Shown here: piece by piece, positions 1 to 7,899 of the stretch
Layout of the letters: each line of letters begins with the position of its first letter
How positions within the stretch are numbered: position 1 is the first letter of the stretch
Assembly: GCF_003987595.1 (NCBI RefSeq)
Contig: NZ_NGJZ01000001.1
Coordinates: 310,001-374,000, forward strand
Direction: 5' to 3'
DNA from: Vagococcus entomophilus
Lineage (GTDB): Bacteria > Bacillota > Bacilli > Lactobacillales > Vagococcaceae
DNA: 64,000 bases
Notes under the pieces: generated by a model
What the model saw: only the letters and a program-made list of their open reading frames with translations
Database searches by the model: none
What the model was told of the DNA's origin: nothing
Translations under genes and position numbers: made by a program

Positions 1-16
1 TTTTAGCATAATAAAT

Positions 17-51
17 GGTGGGAGCAGAAGCAACTTCTGTCCCACCTCTTT
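17..51 (+). terminator. Intrinsic terminator of a gene left of the window
   Basis: Positions 17-30 pair with 34-46 across a three-base loop, with one bulge, giving a GC-rich stem followed by a T-rich tract on the plus strand. It probably ends a plus-strand gene lying before the window and may also stop the minus-strand gene that ends at 52. Confidence 0.75.
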
Positions 52-417
52 TTATGTGTTGTGCCGAGTCACTAATTGGTACGAAGCGTCTTCAGCTTCA
101 TCATAAAACGAATATTTTTTTTGTGTGCTCTTGCGAAGGATAAGACGATACCCATAAGAATCAAGCCAAATAAGGTGTTGAGTTGTTTTTTCTATCAGCG
201 TAACTTGGAGTGGTTTTTCATCTAGTAGCAAAGTAAAATCTGAGGTGAAAGATAAGGTGTGTTGGATTCGCTGATGTTTTTCAACATAATACCATATGCC
301 AACAAAGCTTTCCAAAATTTTTTTAGTTTCTGCATCGTTACGTTTTTTGAAATAAGAAAGACTTGTGACGCCAGAAGCGAGTAACACTCCAAAGATGAAA
401 GGGATTTTTTTCCGCAT
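52..417 (-). CDS. DUF4828 family small protein
   Basis: Protein of 121 residues with a basic N-terminus and one hydrophobic segment (about residues 4-20), then a soluble domain with a WYYVEKHQRI-like strand and a C-terminal YSFYDEAEDASYQL stretch. I recognise it as the DUF4828 family found in enterococci and relatives; its function is unknown. A GTG start three codons earlier is possible, but it overlaps the GGAG ribosome-binding site. The ATG at 415-417 sits 8 bases after that GGAG and is preferred. A TATAAT-like -10 lies at 440-445 on the minus strand, with no clear -35. The gene is transcribed divergently from the oxidoreductase at 576. It is probably an anchored or exported small protein. 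Confidence 0.75.
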   Translation of the reverse strand: MRKKIPFIFGVLLASGVTSLSYFKKRNDAETKKILESFVGIWYYVEKHQRIQHTLSFTSDFTLLLDEKPLQVTLIEKTTQHLIWLDSYGYRLILRKSTQKKYSFYDEAEDASYQLVTRHNT

Positions 418-459
418 AAACTTCACTCCTTTTTTCTTTATTATAAGTAGTTACTTGAA

Positions 460-485
460 AAAAAGATAGTAAAAGCTATCTTTTT
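460..485. other. Perfect 10-bp hairpin in a divergent intergenic region
   Basis: Positions 460-469 and 476-485 are exact reverse complements around a 6-base loop. The right arm ends in five T, so it looks like a weak terminator, yet no plus-strand gene lies just upstream. It sits between two divergent genes and may insulate them or be an operator. Confidence 0.4.
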
Positions 486-575
486 AGGAAATGAAAAGGT
501 ATGCAGAAACGTTAAAAATGTGGTATGTTTAAGGAAAGAATTTGGCTATCTAGGATCCGTTAAGGAGGAAAAAGA

Positions 576-1586
576 ATGGTAGAAAAATTAAACTTAGGGA
601 CAATCGGTACCAGTTGGATTACGGAACAATTTATCCATGCAGCAGATGAAACACAAAGGTACCAATTGGTTTCTGTTTATTCGCGTTCTTTAGAGAAAGC
701 AAAGAAAATGAGTGGCGTGGGACAAGAGGTTTCGCTGTATGATGACCTGCAAATGTTTTTAGCACACGAACAATTAGATGTTGTCTACATTGCCTCCCCA
801 AATAGTGTGCATTTTGCGCAAGCTAGGCAAGCACTACTTGCTGGCAAGCATATTATAGTAGAAAAGCCAGCTTTTTCAAATGTTGAAGAATTGAATGAAA
901 TTCTCAACTTAGCCAAAAAACAAAACAAATACTTTTTTGAAGCAACACGCACTTTGCATGAGGATGGGTTCAATCAAGTGAAAAAACATTTGCCAACTCA
1001 GCTTGTGGGAGCAAATCTGACCTTTATGAAATACTCCTCCAAGTATGATGAATTAAAGAACGGTGGTAGTCCCAATATATTTTCTAGTCAGTACTCTGGA
1101 GGAGCGTTGATGGATTTAGGAATCTATTTACTCTATGCGGCAATTGGATGGTTTGGTCGTCCTACAGATGTCGACTACATTGCTCGGAAATTACCAACAG
1201 GGGTAGACGGTATCGGGACCATTCTACTGCGTTATCCCACATTTGATGTGACTATGCAAGTTGGAAAAGTCGCGAATAGCTTTTTGCCCTCAGAAATTTA
1301 TGGAGAGGAAAAGACTATTATAATCAATGCGATTAATTCGATTTCAAGTATCAAAGAATACAGTCAAGCAACCGGAAAGACAGAAACGATTGCCTGTAAA
1401 AATAATGAAAATCCGATGGTAGAAGAAGCAGAAAACTTTGCAGAAGTTCTAACGAATAAAAAGAATGAAGTCATACAAAAAGACTATCAGGAATGGTTAA
1501 AACTAGCCAAAGAGGTGCACGAGACAATCGCCAAGTTGAAGATACGAGCGAATATTCAATTTGAAGCAGATCAAAAGCGAAAATAA
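576..1586 (+). CDS. Gfo/Idh/MocA family NAD(P)-dependent oxidoreductase
   Basis: Protein of 336 residues, typical length for the family. The N-terminal Rossmann fold begins LNLGTIGTSWIT, a variant of the GxGxxG loop. VYIASPNSVH and the IVEKP motif (Lys near residue 97) follow, the latter holding the conserved catalytic/cofactor lysine. The C-terminal domain carries GGALMDLGIYLLY, typical of the family. The substrate is probably a sugar, inositol or related alcohol, but it cannot be read from the sequence. AAGGAGG stands just before the ATG, and an extended -10 (TGGTATGTT, 521-529) lies upstream. The helicase follows after about 20 bases, so the two are probably co-transcribed. Confidence 0.85.
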   Translation: MVEKLNLGTIGTSWITEQFIHAADETQRYQLVSVYSRSLEKAKKMSGVGQEVSLYDDLQMFLAHEQLDVVYIASPNSVHFAQARQALLAGKHIIVEKPAFSNVEELNEILNLAKKQNKYFFEATRTLHEDGFNQVKKHLPTQLVGANLTFMKYSSKYDELKNGGSPNIFSSQYSGGALMDLGIYLLYAAIGWFGRPTDVDYIARKLPTGVDGIGTILLRYPTFDVTMQVGKVANSFLPSEIYGEEKTIIINAINSISSIKEYSQATGKTETIACKNNENPMVEEAENFAEVLTNKKNEVIQKDYQEWLKLAKEVHETIAKLKIRANIQFEADQKRK

Positions 1587-1606
1587 ATATAGAAAGTTTG
1601 GAAAAT

Positions 1607-2899
1607 ATGAAAGAATTAACAGATAGTTTTGCAAAAGAGTGGCCAAGTGAATGGAAAGAGCATTGGCAAGAAAAGAAATTTGAAAAGTTTTCGCCGATTC
1701 AAGTGAAAAGTTTTCCTCATCTATTCCAAGGTGAGAATGCGGTTGTAGTATCACCGACTGGCTCAGGAAAAACGCTGGCGTATCTTTTTCCTACGTTATT
1801 GAAAGTAACCAAAGGAAGTGGCAATCAGCTTTTAATTTTGTTGCCCTCCCATGAATTAGCAATGCAAGTTGGAAAAGTGACAAAAGAGTGGGCAGAGTTA
1901 CTTGGGTTGCATAGTGAAACCATTATTGGCGGAGCAAATACAAAGCGTCAGCTCGAAAAATTGAAGCAGCAGCCGGAGATTATTGTTGGCAGTGCGGGAA
2001 GAATTTTTGAGTGGATTCAAAACAAAAAAATCAAGGCGCACTTGCTACGAACCATTATTTTAGATGAAGTAGACCAATTGTTGCAGACGAATGAAGTCAC
2101 CTTTACACAAAAAATCATGCAACGTTTAGACAATCAAGCCCAACAGATTTTTGTTTCGGCGACCGCCCTTCAAAATAAGGAGCTTGCACAAAAACTAATT
2201 CATAGTAATACACAAGTCATAGATGTTACAAATGAGGACCAGTCTAATCGCCAAACAACCCATTGTTACGTACAAATTCCCAAAAGGAAAAAAGCCGACT
2301 ATCTTCGTAGATTAGCCCATATCCCAAATATGAGCGCGGTAGTTTTTTTTAATGAGCTTACAGAGATGGGAAGCATTGCAGAAAAGCTAATTTATGAAGG
2401 AGTTCCTATTGCAACATTTGCTTCGGATCAAAGTAAAGGGGAGCGAAAACTTGCCTTGCAACTATTTGAAAAAGGAAAGGCAACACTTCTTTTGACAACG
2501 GACATTGCAGCAAGGGGGCTTGATTTTGAGGCCTTACCATATGTGATACAGTATGATTTGCCTTATAAAGTGGAAAATTATCGTCATCGTTCAGGTCGAA
2601 CAGGTCGAATGGGTAAAAAAGGAGTCGTTCTTTCCTTGTGTGAGGAATCACAAAAAAGAGACATCCGCAAATTTGAGGAAGAGATGAAAGAAAAGTTTGT
2701 AGAAGTATTTATTCATGGCGGTGCAATTGTCTTTGAAAAACCAGAAATACTGGTAGAAAAAAGTTCTTCTATACCAGAAACAAAAGAAAAATCTTTATTA
2801 GTGAAGAAAAAAGTCAAAGAAAAAGTGAAAAAAAGTAAGAAGAAAGTTAAAGTGAAGAAAAAAGCACAAAAGGATAAAGGAGCGCGCAAAAAATCCTAA
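1607..2899 (+). CDS. DEAD-box ATP-dependent RNA helicase
   Basis: About 430 residues. Helicase motifs appear in order: a Q-motif region (FSPIQ), motif I SPTGSGKT, motif II DEVDQ in place of the usual DEAD, motif III SAT, motif V TTDIAARGLDF and motif VI HRSGRTGRMG. The C-terminal 50 or so residues are a lysine-rich tail likely to bind RNA. The Asp-Glu-Val-Asp box keeps both metal- and ATP-binding acidic residues, so activity is expected. The protein probably remodels structured RNA or ribosome-assembly intermediates. The start is uncertain: a TTG at 1598 is in frame, but the ATG at 1607 has the better-spaced AGAAAG. It ends 19 bases before the PTS regulator. Confidence 0.88.
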   Translation: MKELTDSFAKEWPSEWKEHWQEKKFEKFSPIQVKSFPHLFQGENAVVVSPTGSGKTLAYLFPTLLKVTKGSGNQLLILLPSHELAMQVGKVTKEWAELLGLHSETIIGGANTKRQLEKLKQQPEIIVGSAGRIFEWIQNKKIKAHLLRTIILDEVDQLLQTNEVTFTQKIMQRLDNQAQQIFVSATALQNKELAQKLIHSNTQVIDVTNEDQSNRQTTHCYVQIPKRKKADYLRRLAHIPNMSAVVFFNELTEMGSIAEKLIYEGVPIATFASDQSKGERKLALQLFEKGKATLLLTTDIAARGLDFEALPYVIQYDLPYKVENYRHRSGRTGRMGKKGVVLSLCEESQKRDIRKFEEEMKEKFVEVFIHGGAIVFEKPEILVEKSSSIPETKEKSLLVKKKVKEKVKKSKKKVKVKKKAQKDKGARKKS

Positions 2900-2918
2900 A
2901 AGAAGTGAAGGTGAAACG

Positions 2919-5612
2919 ATGACCAATCGTAAAAAACAAATTTTAGGCTTATTAGAGAAAGAGAATCGAAAGATGGATGCGGGAGAAATTGCCTCCATCT
3001 TATCGATTGATAGAAGTAACATTAGTCGTTATCTCAATGAACTGCACAAAGAACATGTAGTCAAAAAAATTGAAGGTCGGCCGGTATTGTTTGCCTTGGT
3101 AGAAAAAGATGAAGAGAACAATCAAGGACTAGCTCCTTCCTTTGAAAACCTTGTTGGGAGTGGAGCCTCTTTGAAAGTAAGTATCCAACAAGCAAAGGCA
3201 GCGATTCTTTATCCACCAGCAGGGCTTCACACCATTATTTATGGTGAGACCGGAACCGGAAAATCATTGTTTGCTGAATGCATGTTCAATTTTTCTATAG
3301 AATCTGAAATTTTAGTACAGGATGCGCCATTTATTACCTTTAATTGTGCAGACTATGCGCAAAATCCACAATTGCTATTTGCACAAATTTTTGGGGTTAA
3401 AAAGGGTGCATATACAGGTGCAATGGAAGACAGACCAGGGTTGATTGCAAAAGCAGATCAAGGAATTTTATTTTTAGATGAAATTCATCGACTCCCACCA
3501 GAAGGGCAAGAGATGCTGTTTACTTTTATAGATAAAGGGATCTATCGACCACTTGGTGAAAGTAGTGAAACCTATCATGCTAGTGTTCGAATCATTGGTG
3601 CTACAACGGAGTCATCAGATGCATTTTTAAATACATTTAATCGAAGAATCCCAATGGCCATACATTTACCTGCTTTAAAAAGCCGAACGATTGATGAGCG
3701 CTATGAAATTGTGGCACAATTTATGAAACAAGAGGCTAACCGACTCGAAAAGAAAGTCTCTTTGGAAAGAGAAGTTATGTTAGCGTTTATGTTATATGAG
3801 GCAGAGGGGAATATCGGGCAAGTAAAAAGAGATTTAAAGTTAGTCTGTGCCAAAGCTTTTTTAAACTATCGAACCCAACAATTAGATCGTTTGATCATTA
3901 GGCAAAAAGAATTGCCTTTGACTGTTCAAAAAGGGCTATTAAAAATAAAAGAATTCTCAGGTGAAATTGACCAATTTATTGAAAAAAATCGAAAATATAT
4001 CTCTTTTGAACCAGGCTCTTTAGAGGTTGTCTGGTCACAAGATTCTTCTCAAAACATGGATGTCTATAATAAAATCGATGAAAAAGTTGAGAGTTTGAGC
4101 CAAAGAGAGTTGGAAACCTTTGATTTAGAAACTTTAATTGCACAAAATGTTGAAGGATATTTCCAAACCTATATTACAGAACTGACAAGTAATGATATTT
4201 ATCAAGAAATGACCAATCAAAAAATATGGGAATTAGCCAATCAATTATACGACTTAGCGGCAGAACAGCTTGGCAGAAGTTTTAGTAAAAGTATGCGTTT
4301 TGCTCTTGCTTTGCATTTACAAAGTACGATTGAAAGAATAAAGACAGGAAGAAATATTGTACATCCAGATTTAAATAATATACGAAAACATTATTCAAAA
4401 GAATTTCAGATTGCCATTGATTTATCAGGGATTGTAGAAGATAAGCTAGATATTGAGATTCCATTTGATGAAATTGGCTTTATTACAATGTTTTTAGCCG
4501 CAGATATTGGTGAAAAACGGCAAAAACCTCAATCTAGGGTAGCAGTTATCGTGATGATGCATGGAAAATCAACCGCCTCAAGTATGTTAGAAGCAGCTCA
4601 GGACTTACTGAATATTCCTTATGGTCAGGCAATCAATATGCCTTTGACGATGGAAGTGCGCGAAGCTTATGAGCAACTAAAAGAATATGTTGGGAACAAT
4701 TTAGCAGATATGAAAGAAGGCTTAATGCTTTTGACAGACATGGGTTCGCTAAACACTTTTGGGAATATGATTTTTGAAGAATTAGGTGTTCGAACGAAAG
4801 TGATTACAATGGCTAGCACGATGAATGTTCTTGAAGCTGTCCGCATGGCTAGTATCGGTCGAAGTTTGGAAGATATTTATCAAAGTATTCAATTTTCGTT
4901 CCAAGGTATGCTAAAAGAACAGTTTAAAACAGCAAAAGATTTAAAAAAAGCGATTGTGGTCACTTGTTTTACAGGAGAAGGTGTGGCGAAAAAAATGTAT
5001 GACCGCATTCAGCCACTCACAGAAAAACAATCCCTTGAGTTGATTACATTACAGTATTTAGAGAAAAATAACTTCAAAAAACGGATCGATGATTTAATGA
5101 CAAAGTATGAAATTCAAGCGATCGTAGGCACCGTAGAAGTCACGTATCAAAACATTCCATTTTTTTCAGCGTTGGATATTTTTAATGATGAAAAATTTGA
5201 ATTGTTTACAAAGCTTGTCATTCAGGATATCCCCACTGAACAAATTGTCCTAGCACTAGAAGGAATGATTAAAAATGTAGACTCTGTTCAAAAATTAGTC
5301 TTGCTGTTAAAAAAAGTGACGCATCAGATTGAAATTGATTGTCACTTTTCTCTAGAAAAAGGAGTAAATACTGGGATTGTTTTACATTTAGCTTTTCTTG
5401 TGGATGCACTGTTGTCAAAAAGTCAAATTCGTACATTTCCTCGTCTGGATCAGTTTAAAAAAGAACATAGAATGGAAATGGATATTGTGCACACGCACTT
5501 ACTTTTACTTGAAAAACAGTATCGCACCAAGATTCCTGAAAGCGAGATTGCTTATGTGTCGCAGATGTTTATACAAAATAATCAAGTGAAAAAGGTAGAC
5601 AAGACCCAATAA
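2919..5612 (+). CDS. LevR/CelR-type sigma-54-dependent PTS transcriptional activator
   Basis: 897-residue enhancer-binding regulator with PTS control domains. An N-terminal winged helix-turn-helix (about 4-55) replaces the C-terminal Fis domain of NtrC-type proteins, as is usual for the LevR family. The AAA+ domain has Walker A GETGTGKS (109-116), the sigma-54 contact loop GAYTGA (163-168) and Walker B ILFLDEIH (183-190). A PRD with a LHLQ histidine lies near 460-550, followed by an EIIA-Man-like segment (VIVMMHGKSTASSM), an EIIB-like segment (VVTCFTGEG) and a second PRD at the C-terminus. By family knowledge it activates a -24/-12 promoter, with activity tuned by phosphorylation from HPr and the cognate PTS. 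The adjacent sigma-54 promoter and lactose/cellobiose-type PTS point to it as their activator. Confidence 0.93.
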   Translation: MTNRKKQILGLLEKENRKMDAGEIASILSIDRSNISRYLNELHKEHVVKKIEGRPVLFALVEKDEENNQGLAPSFENLVGSGASLKVSIQQAKAAILYPPAGLHTIIYGETGTGKSLFAECMFNFSIESEILVQDAPFITFNCADYAQNPQLLFAQIFGVKKGAYTGAMEDRPGLIAKADQGILFLDEIHRLPPEGQEMLFTFIDKGIYRPLGESSETYHASVRIIGATTESSDAFLNTFNRRIPMAIHLPALKSRTIDERYEIVAQFMKQEANRLEKKVSLEREVMLAFMLYEAEGNIGQVKRDLKLVCAKAFLNYRTQQLDRLIIRQKELPLTVQKGLLKIKEFSGEIDQFIEKNRKYISFEPGSLEVVWSQDSSQNMDVYNKIDEKVESLSQRELETFDLETLIAQNVEGYFQTYITELTSNDIYQEMTNQKIWELANQLYDLAAEQLGRSFSKSMRFALALHLQSTIERIKTGRNIVHPDLNNIRKHYSKEFQIAIDLSGIVEDKLDIEIPFDEIGFITMFLAADIGEKRQKPQSRVAVIVMMHGKSTASSMLEAAQDLLNIPYGQAINMPLTMEVREAYEQLKEYVGNNLADMKEGLMLLTDMGSLNTFGNMIFEELGVRTKVITMASTMNVLEAVRMASIGRSLEDIYQSIQFSFQGMLKEQFKTAKDLKKAIVVTCFTGEGVAKKMYDRIQPLTEKQSLELITLQYLEKNNFKKRIDDLMTKYEIQAIVGTVEVTYQNIPFFSALDIFNDEKFELFTKLVIQDIPTEQIVLALEGMIKNVDSVQKLVLLLKKVTHQIEIDCHFSLEKGVNTGIVLHLAFLVDALLSKSQIRTFPRLDQFKKEHRMEMDIVHTHLLLLEKQYRTKIPESEIAYVSQMFIQNNQVKKVDKTQ

Positions 5613-5630
5613 GGTGTCTTGTCTATTTTA
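5596..5630 (+). terminator. Terminator of the PTS regulator gene
   Basis: Arms at 5596-5607 and 5613-5625 form a stem with one bulge, followed by a short T-tract. The left arm lies inside the last codons of the regulator and the stop codon is in the loop. It separates the housekeeping transcript from the sigma-54 operon downstream. Confidence 0.7.
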
Positions 5631-5657
5631 GTGTGTAATGAAATAGCTAGTGTGTAA
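5629..5657 (+). promoter_or_regulatory. Direct repeat, candidate activator-binding enhancer
   Basis: The ten bases TAGTGTGTAA occur at 5629-5638 and again at 5648-5657, 19 bases apart (about two helical turns) and 54-82 bases upstream of the -24 element. This is a suitable place for the upstream activating sequence of the LevR-type regulator encoded just before it. The assignment is inference from position and repetition. Confidence 0.5.
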
Positions 5658-5710
5658 GACAGAATGTACAGTCAAAATGCTGATTGTATCCGTTTTATAT
5701 ATAAAAAAGT

Positions 5711-5726
5711 TGGCACGTTTCTTGCT
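5711..5726 (+). promoter_or_regulatory. Sigma-54 (-24/-12) promoter of the PTS operon
   Basis: TGGCACG, four bases, TTGCT matches the sigma-54 consensus almost exactly. Transcription should start near 5737, leaving a leader of about 27 bases before the IIB start. Such promoters need RpoN and an AAA+ activator; the regulator ending at 5612 is the obvious candidate. rpoN is not in the window. Confidence 0.93.
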
Positions 5727-5763
5727 TTATATTAAGTGTAAATAAAAATTAGGAGTGAGTGTT

Positions 5764-6090
5764 ATGTCAAAAAAAACAATTATGCTTGTATGTTCAGCAG
5801 GAATGAGTACGAGTTTACTAGTTACAAAAATGCAAAAAGCAGCAGAAGAAAAAGGCTTAGATGCAGATATCTTTGCTGTATCAGCATCAGAGGCGGATTC
5901 ACATATTGAAAACAAAGATGTAAACGTTCTCTTGTTAGGACCACAAGTTCGCTTTATGAAATCACAATTTGAAGACAAATTAACACCAAAAGGAATTCCA
6001 GTAGAAATAATCAACATGAGTGATTATGGCATGATGAATGGTCAAAATGTTTTAAATCAAGCATTGAATTTAATCGAAGAACAAGAATAA
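5764..6090 (+). CDS. PTS system lactose/cellobiose-family IIB component
   Basis: Soluble IIB phosphocarrier of 108 residues. The phosphorylated cysteine is Cys10 in the P-loop-like IMLVCSAGMSTSLL motif of the lactose/chitobiose/cellobiose family. It receives phosphate from IIA and passes it to the sugar bound by IIC. A GTG nine bases upstream is in frame but falls inside the AGGAG ribosome-binding site (5751-5755), so the ATG at 5764 is used. It is the first gene of the sigma-54 operon. IIB and IIA are small separate proteins here, as in cellobiose systems. Confidence 0.93.
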   Translation: MSKKTIMLVCSAGMSTSLLVTKMQKAAEEKGLDADIFAVSASEADSHIENKDVNVLLLGPQVRFMKSQFEDKLTPKGIPVEIINMSDYGMMNGQNVLNQALNLIEEQE

Positions 6091-6124
6091 GCTGGATTAA
6101 AATTTAGTAGAGGAGGCTGACAAT

Positions 6125-6439
6125 ATGGAAAATGAAGAAAATTTAGAAGCCATCATGGGGTTGATTATGAATGGTGGGAATGCCAAAAGTGATGCTATGG
6201 AAGCAATTCATGCAGCTAAAAAAGGAGAGTTTGACTTAGCAGATGAAAAGCTCAAAAGTGCAGAACAATTTTTGAGCAAGGCTCATCATTCGCAAACAAG
6301 TATGTTGACCCAAGAAGCACAGGGCAATCATGTGACGGTCACTTTGCTTACTGTACACAGTCAAGATCATTTAATGACAGCAATTGCTTTTGCCGATTTA
6401 GCTAAAGAAATCATTGATTTATACAAGAAAATAGCTTAA
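6125..6439 (+). CDS. PTS system lactose/cellobiose-family IIA component
   Basis: Helical IIA protein of 104 residues. TVHSQDHLMT places the phosphorylation site at His78 and the metal-binding Asp at 81, the same numbering as the well-studied lactose IIA. The protein works as a trimer between HPr and IIB. It begins with ATG after a GAGGAGG ribosome-binding site, 34 bases downstream of IIB. Its sugar cannot be told from sequence; with the GH1 6-phospho-glycosidase downstream, a beta-glucoside such as cellobiose is likeliest. Confidence 0.93.
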   Translation: MENEENLEAIMGLIMNGGNAKSDAMEAIHAAKKGEFDLADEKLKSAEQFLSKAHHSQTSMLTQEAQGNHVTVTLLTVHSQDHLMTAIAFADLAKEIIDLYKKIA

Positions 6440-6453
6440 AAAAATAAAACAAT

Positions 6454-6480
6454 ATGAGGCTGTATTAAATACAGTCTCAT
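6454..6480 (+). other. 13-bp hairpin between IIA and IIC
   Basis: Positions 6454-6466 pair with 6468-6480 around a single unpaired base (in practice a slightly larger loop), with one G-T pair. The tract that follows (TTTGACA) is weak for termination. It may cause partial attenuation or protect the upstream IIB-IIA message, allowing less IIC than IIA/IIB. Confidence 0.6.
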
Positions 6481-6515
6481 TTGACAGGAATTTTGCTCAA
6501 AATAGGAGGAAAAAA

Positions 6516-7784
6516 ATGGATACATTTGTTCAATGGATGGAAAAATATTTTATGCCTAAAGCTTCGGTTGTTGCAGCTCAGAGGCATTTAGTAGCAATTC
6601 GAGATGCGTTTGTTGTGACGATGCCTTTAATGATTTTAGGGGCATTAGCAGTATTAATCAATAGTTTACCAATTCCAGGCTTCTTAAATCTGATGGATAA
6701 ATTATTTCCCATGCTTGTCAACGATGCTCCAATCTGGAGAAGTTTTGGTGGCAACATTTGGAATGGAACTTTTGCTATTTTTTCAGTACTCATTTCATTT
6801 TTGGTCGCCTATAATTTAGTCAAATCATACGGAAAGGATGGAATTGCGGCTGGAACTGTATCTGTTGCGACTTTTTTTTCAGTAGGTGGATTAAAAGGAA
6901 TGGATGCAACGGGATTATTTATTGCACTCGTGATTGCGCTTGTCTCTGGTGAAATTTTTCAAAGATTAGTTGGCAATGAAAAATTAGTAATCAAGATGCC
7001 TGAGGGAGTTCCACCAGCAGTTGCTAAATCATTTGCAGCACTTCTTCCAGCTATGATTACGATTAGTCTATTCAGTTTTATTACATCGATTTTCTTTGCA
7101 TTTGGTGTCGAAAATATTGTTATTTCATTTTATAAAACGGTGCAACAACCCTTTATGGGATTAGCCAATAGCTATCCATCTGCACTGTTGCTTGCATTTA
7201 TTACGCCTTTTCTATGGTTCTTTGGTTTACACGGAGCCAATATGGTTGATCCTTTGATGCAAACCATTAACGTACCAGCCATCGACGCGAACATAAAAGC
7301 ACTAGAAGCCGGAAAAGCAATTCCATATATTGTTAATAAACCTTTTTTTGATTCATTTGTCAATTTAGGCGGAACGGGTGCGACATTAGCACTTTTAATT
7401 GCCATTTTTATTGTTGGACGTCGAAACAAACCTTACAAAGTAATCACCAACTTGAGTTTAGCACCGGGAATTTTCAATATTAATGAGCCTGTTATGTTTG
7501 GTTTGCCGATAGTCCTAAATCCAATTATGTTTATTCCGTTTATTATCGTCCCAATGGTGCTTGTAACGATTGCTTACATCGCTACAGCAAGCGGGCTTGT
7601 TCCTGGAGCTACGTTCATGCCACCATGGGTAACACCCCCAATTATTGGTGGATTCTTAGCCACAAAAAGCATTGCTGGAGGTGTTTTAGCTGCTGTTAAT
7701 TTGGTCATTGCCATCTTAATTTACATTCCATTTGTTAAGGTCGCAACCGATCAATTTTTAAGACAAGAAGCACAAGCAAAATAG
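6516..7784 (+). CDS. PTS system lactose/cellobiose-family IIC permease
   Basis: 422-residue polytopic membrane protein. It starts MDTFVQWMEKYFMPKASVVAAQRHLVAIRD, usual for CelB-type IIC, and has about ten hydrophobic segments. The conserved FGLHGANMVDP region (about 235-245) and the NINEPVMFGLPIVLNP segment (about 322-337) match the substrate-binding part of the family. It carries the sugar across the membrane and presents it for phosphorylation by IIB. AGGAGG precedes the ATG. A separate hairpin lies on each side of this gene, so its expression may be set apart from its neighbours. Confidence 0.93.
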   Translation: MDTFVQWMEKYFMPKASVVAAQRHLVAIRDAFVVTMPLMILGALAVLINSLPIPGFLNLMDKLFPMLVNDAPIWRSFGGNIWNGTFAIFSVLISFLVAYNLVKSYGKDGIAAGTVSVATFFSVGGLKGMDATGLFIALVIALVSGEIFQRLVGNEKLVIKMPEGVPPAVAKSFAALLPAMITISLFSFITSIFFAFGVENIVISFYKTVQQPFMGLANSYPSALLLAFITPFLWFFGLHGANMVDPLMQTINVPAIDANIKALEAGKAIPYIVNKPFFDSFVNLGGTGATLALLIAIFIVGRRNKPYKVITNLSLAPGIFNINEPVMFGLPIVLNPIMFIPFIIVPMVLVTIAYIATASGLVPGATFMPPWVTPPIIGGFLATKSIAGGVLAAVNLVIAILIYIPFVKVATDQFLRQEAQAK

Positions 7785-7794
7785 TTTAGTTAGC

Positions 7795-7873
7795 TAGATA
7801 AAATCTCTTTGTAGCACTCTTGATAAGACGAATTGAACGTTTTTGATGTTTGCTAGAGATTTTATCTATTTTT
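7795..7873 (+). other. Long perfect stem-loop with T-tract, candidate attenuator
   Basis: Positions 7795-7808 and 7855-7868 are exact 14-base reverse complements separated by a 46-base loop. A further TAGCA/TGCTA pairing is possible just inside, and five T follow. It resembles a terminator or attenuator between the IIC gene and the glucosidase. I see no match to a BglG-type antiterminator site. Confidence 0.55.
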
Positions 7874-7899
7874 AAATCACAGAACAGGAGTGAGAGTAA

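Noticed and set aside
1503-1754. Minus-strand open frame across the oxidoreductase-helicase junction
   Set aside because: It overlaps two clearly coding plus-strand genes and has no coding signature of its own.
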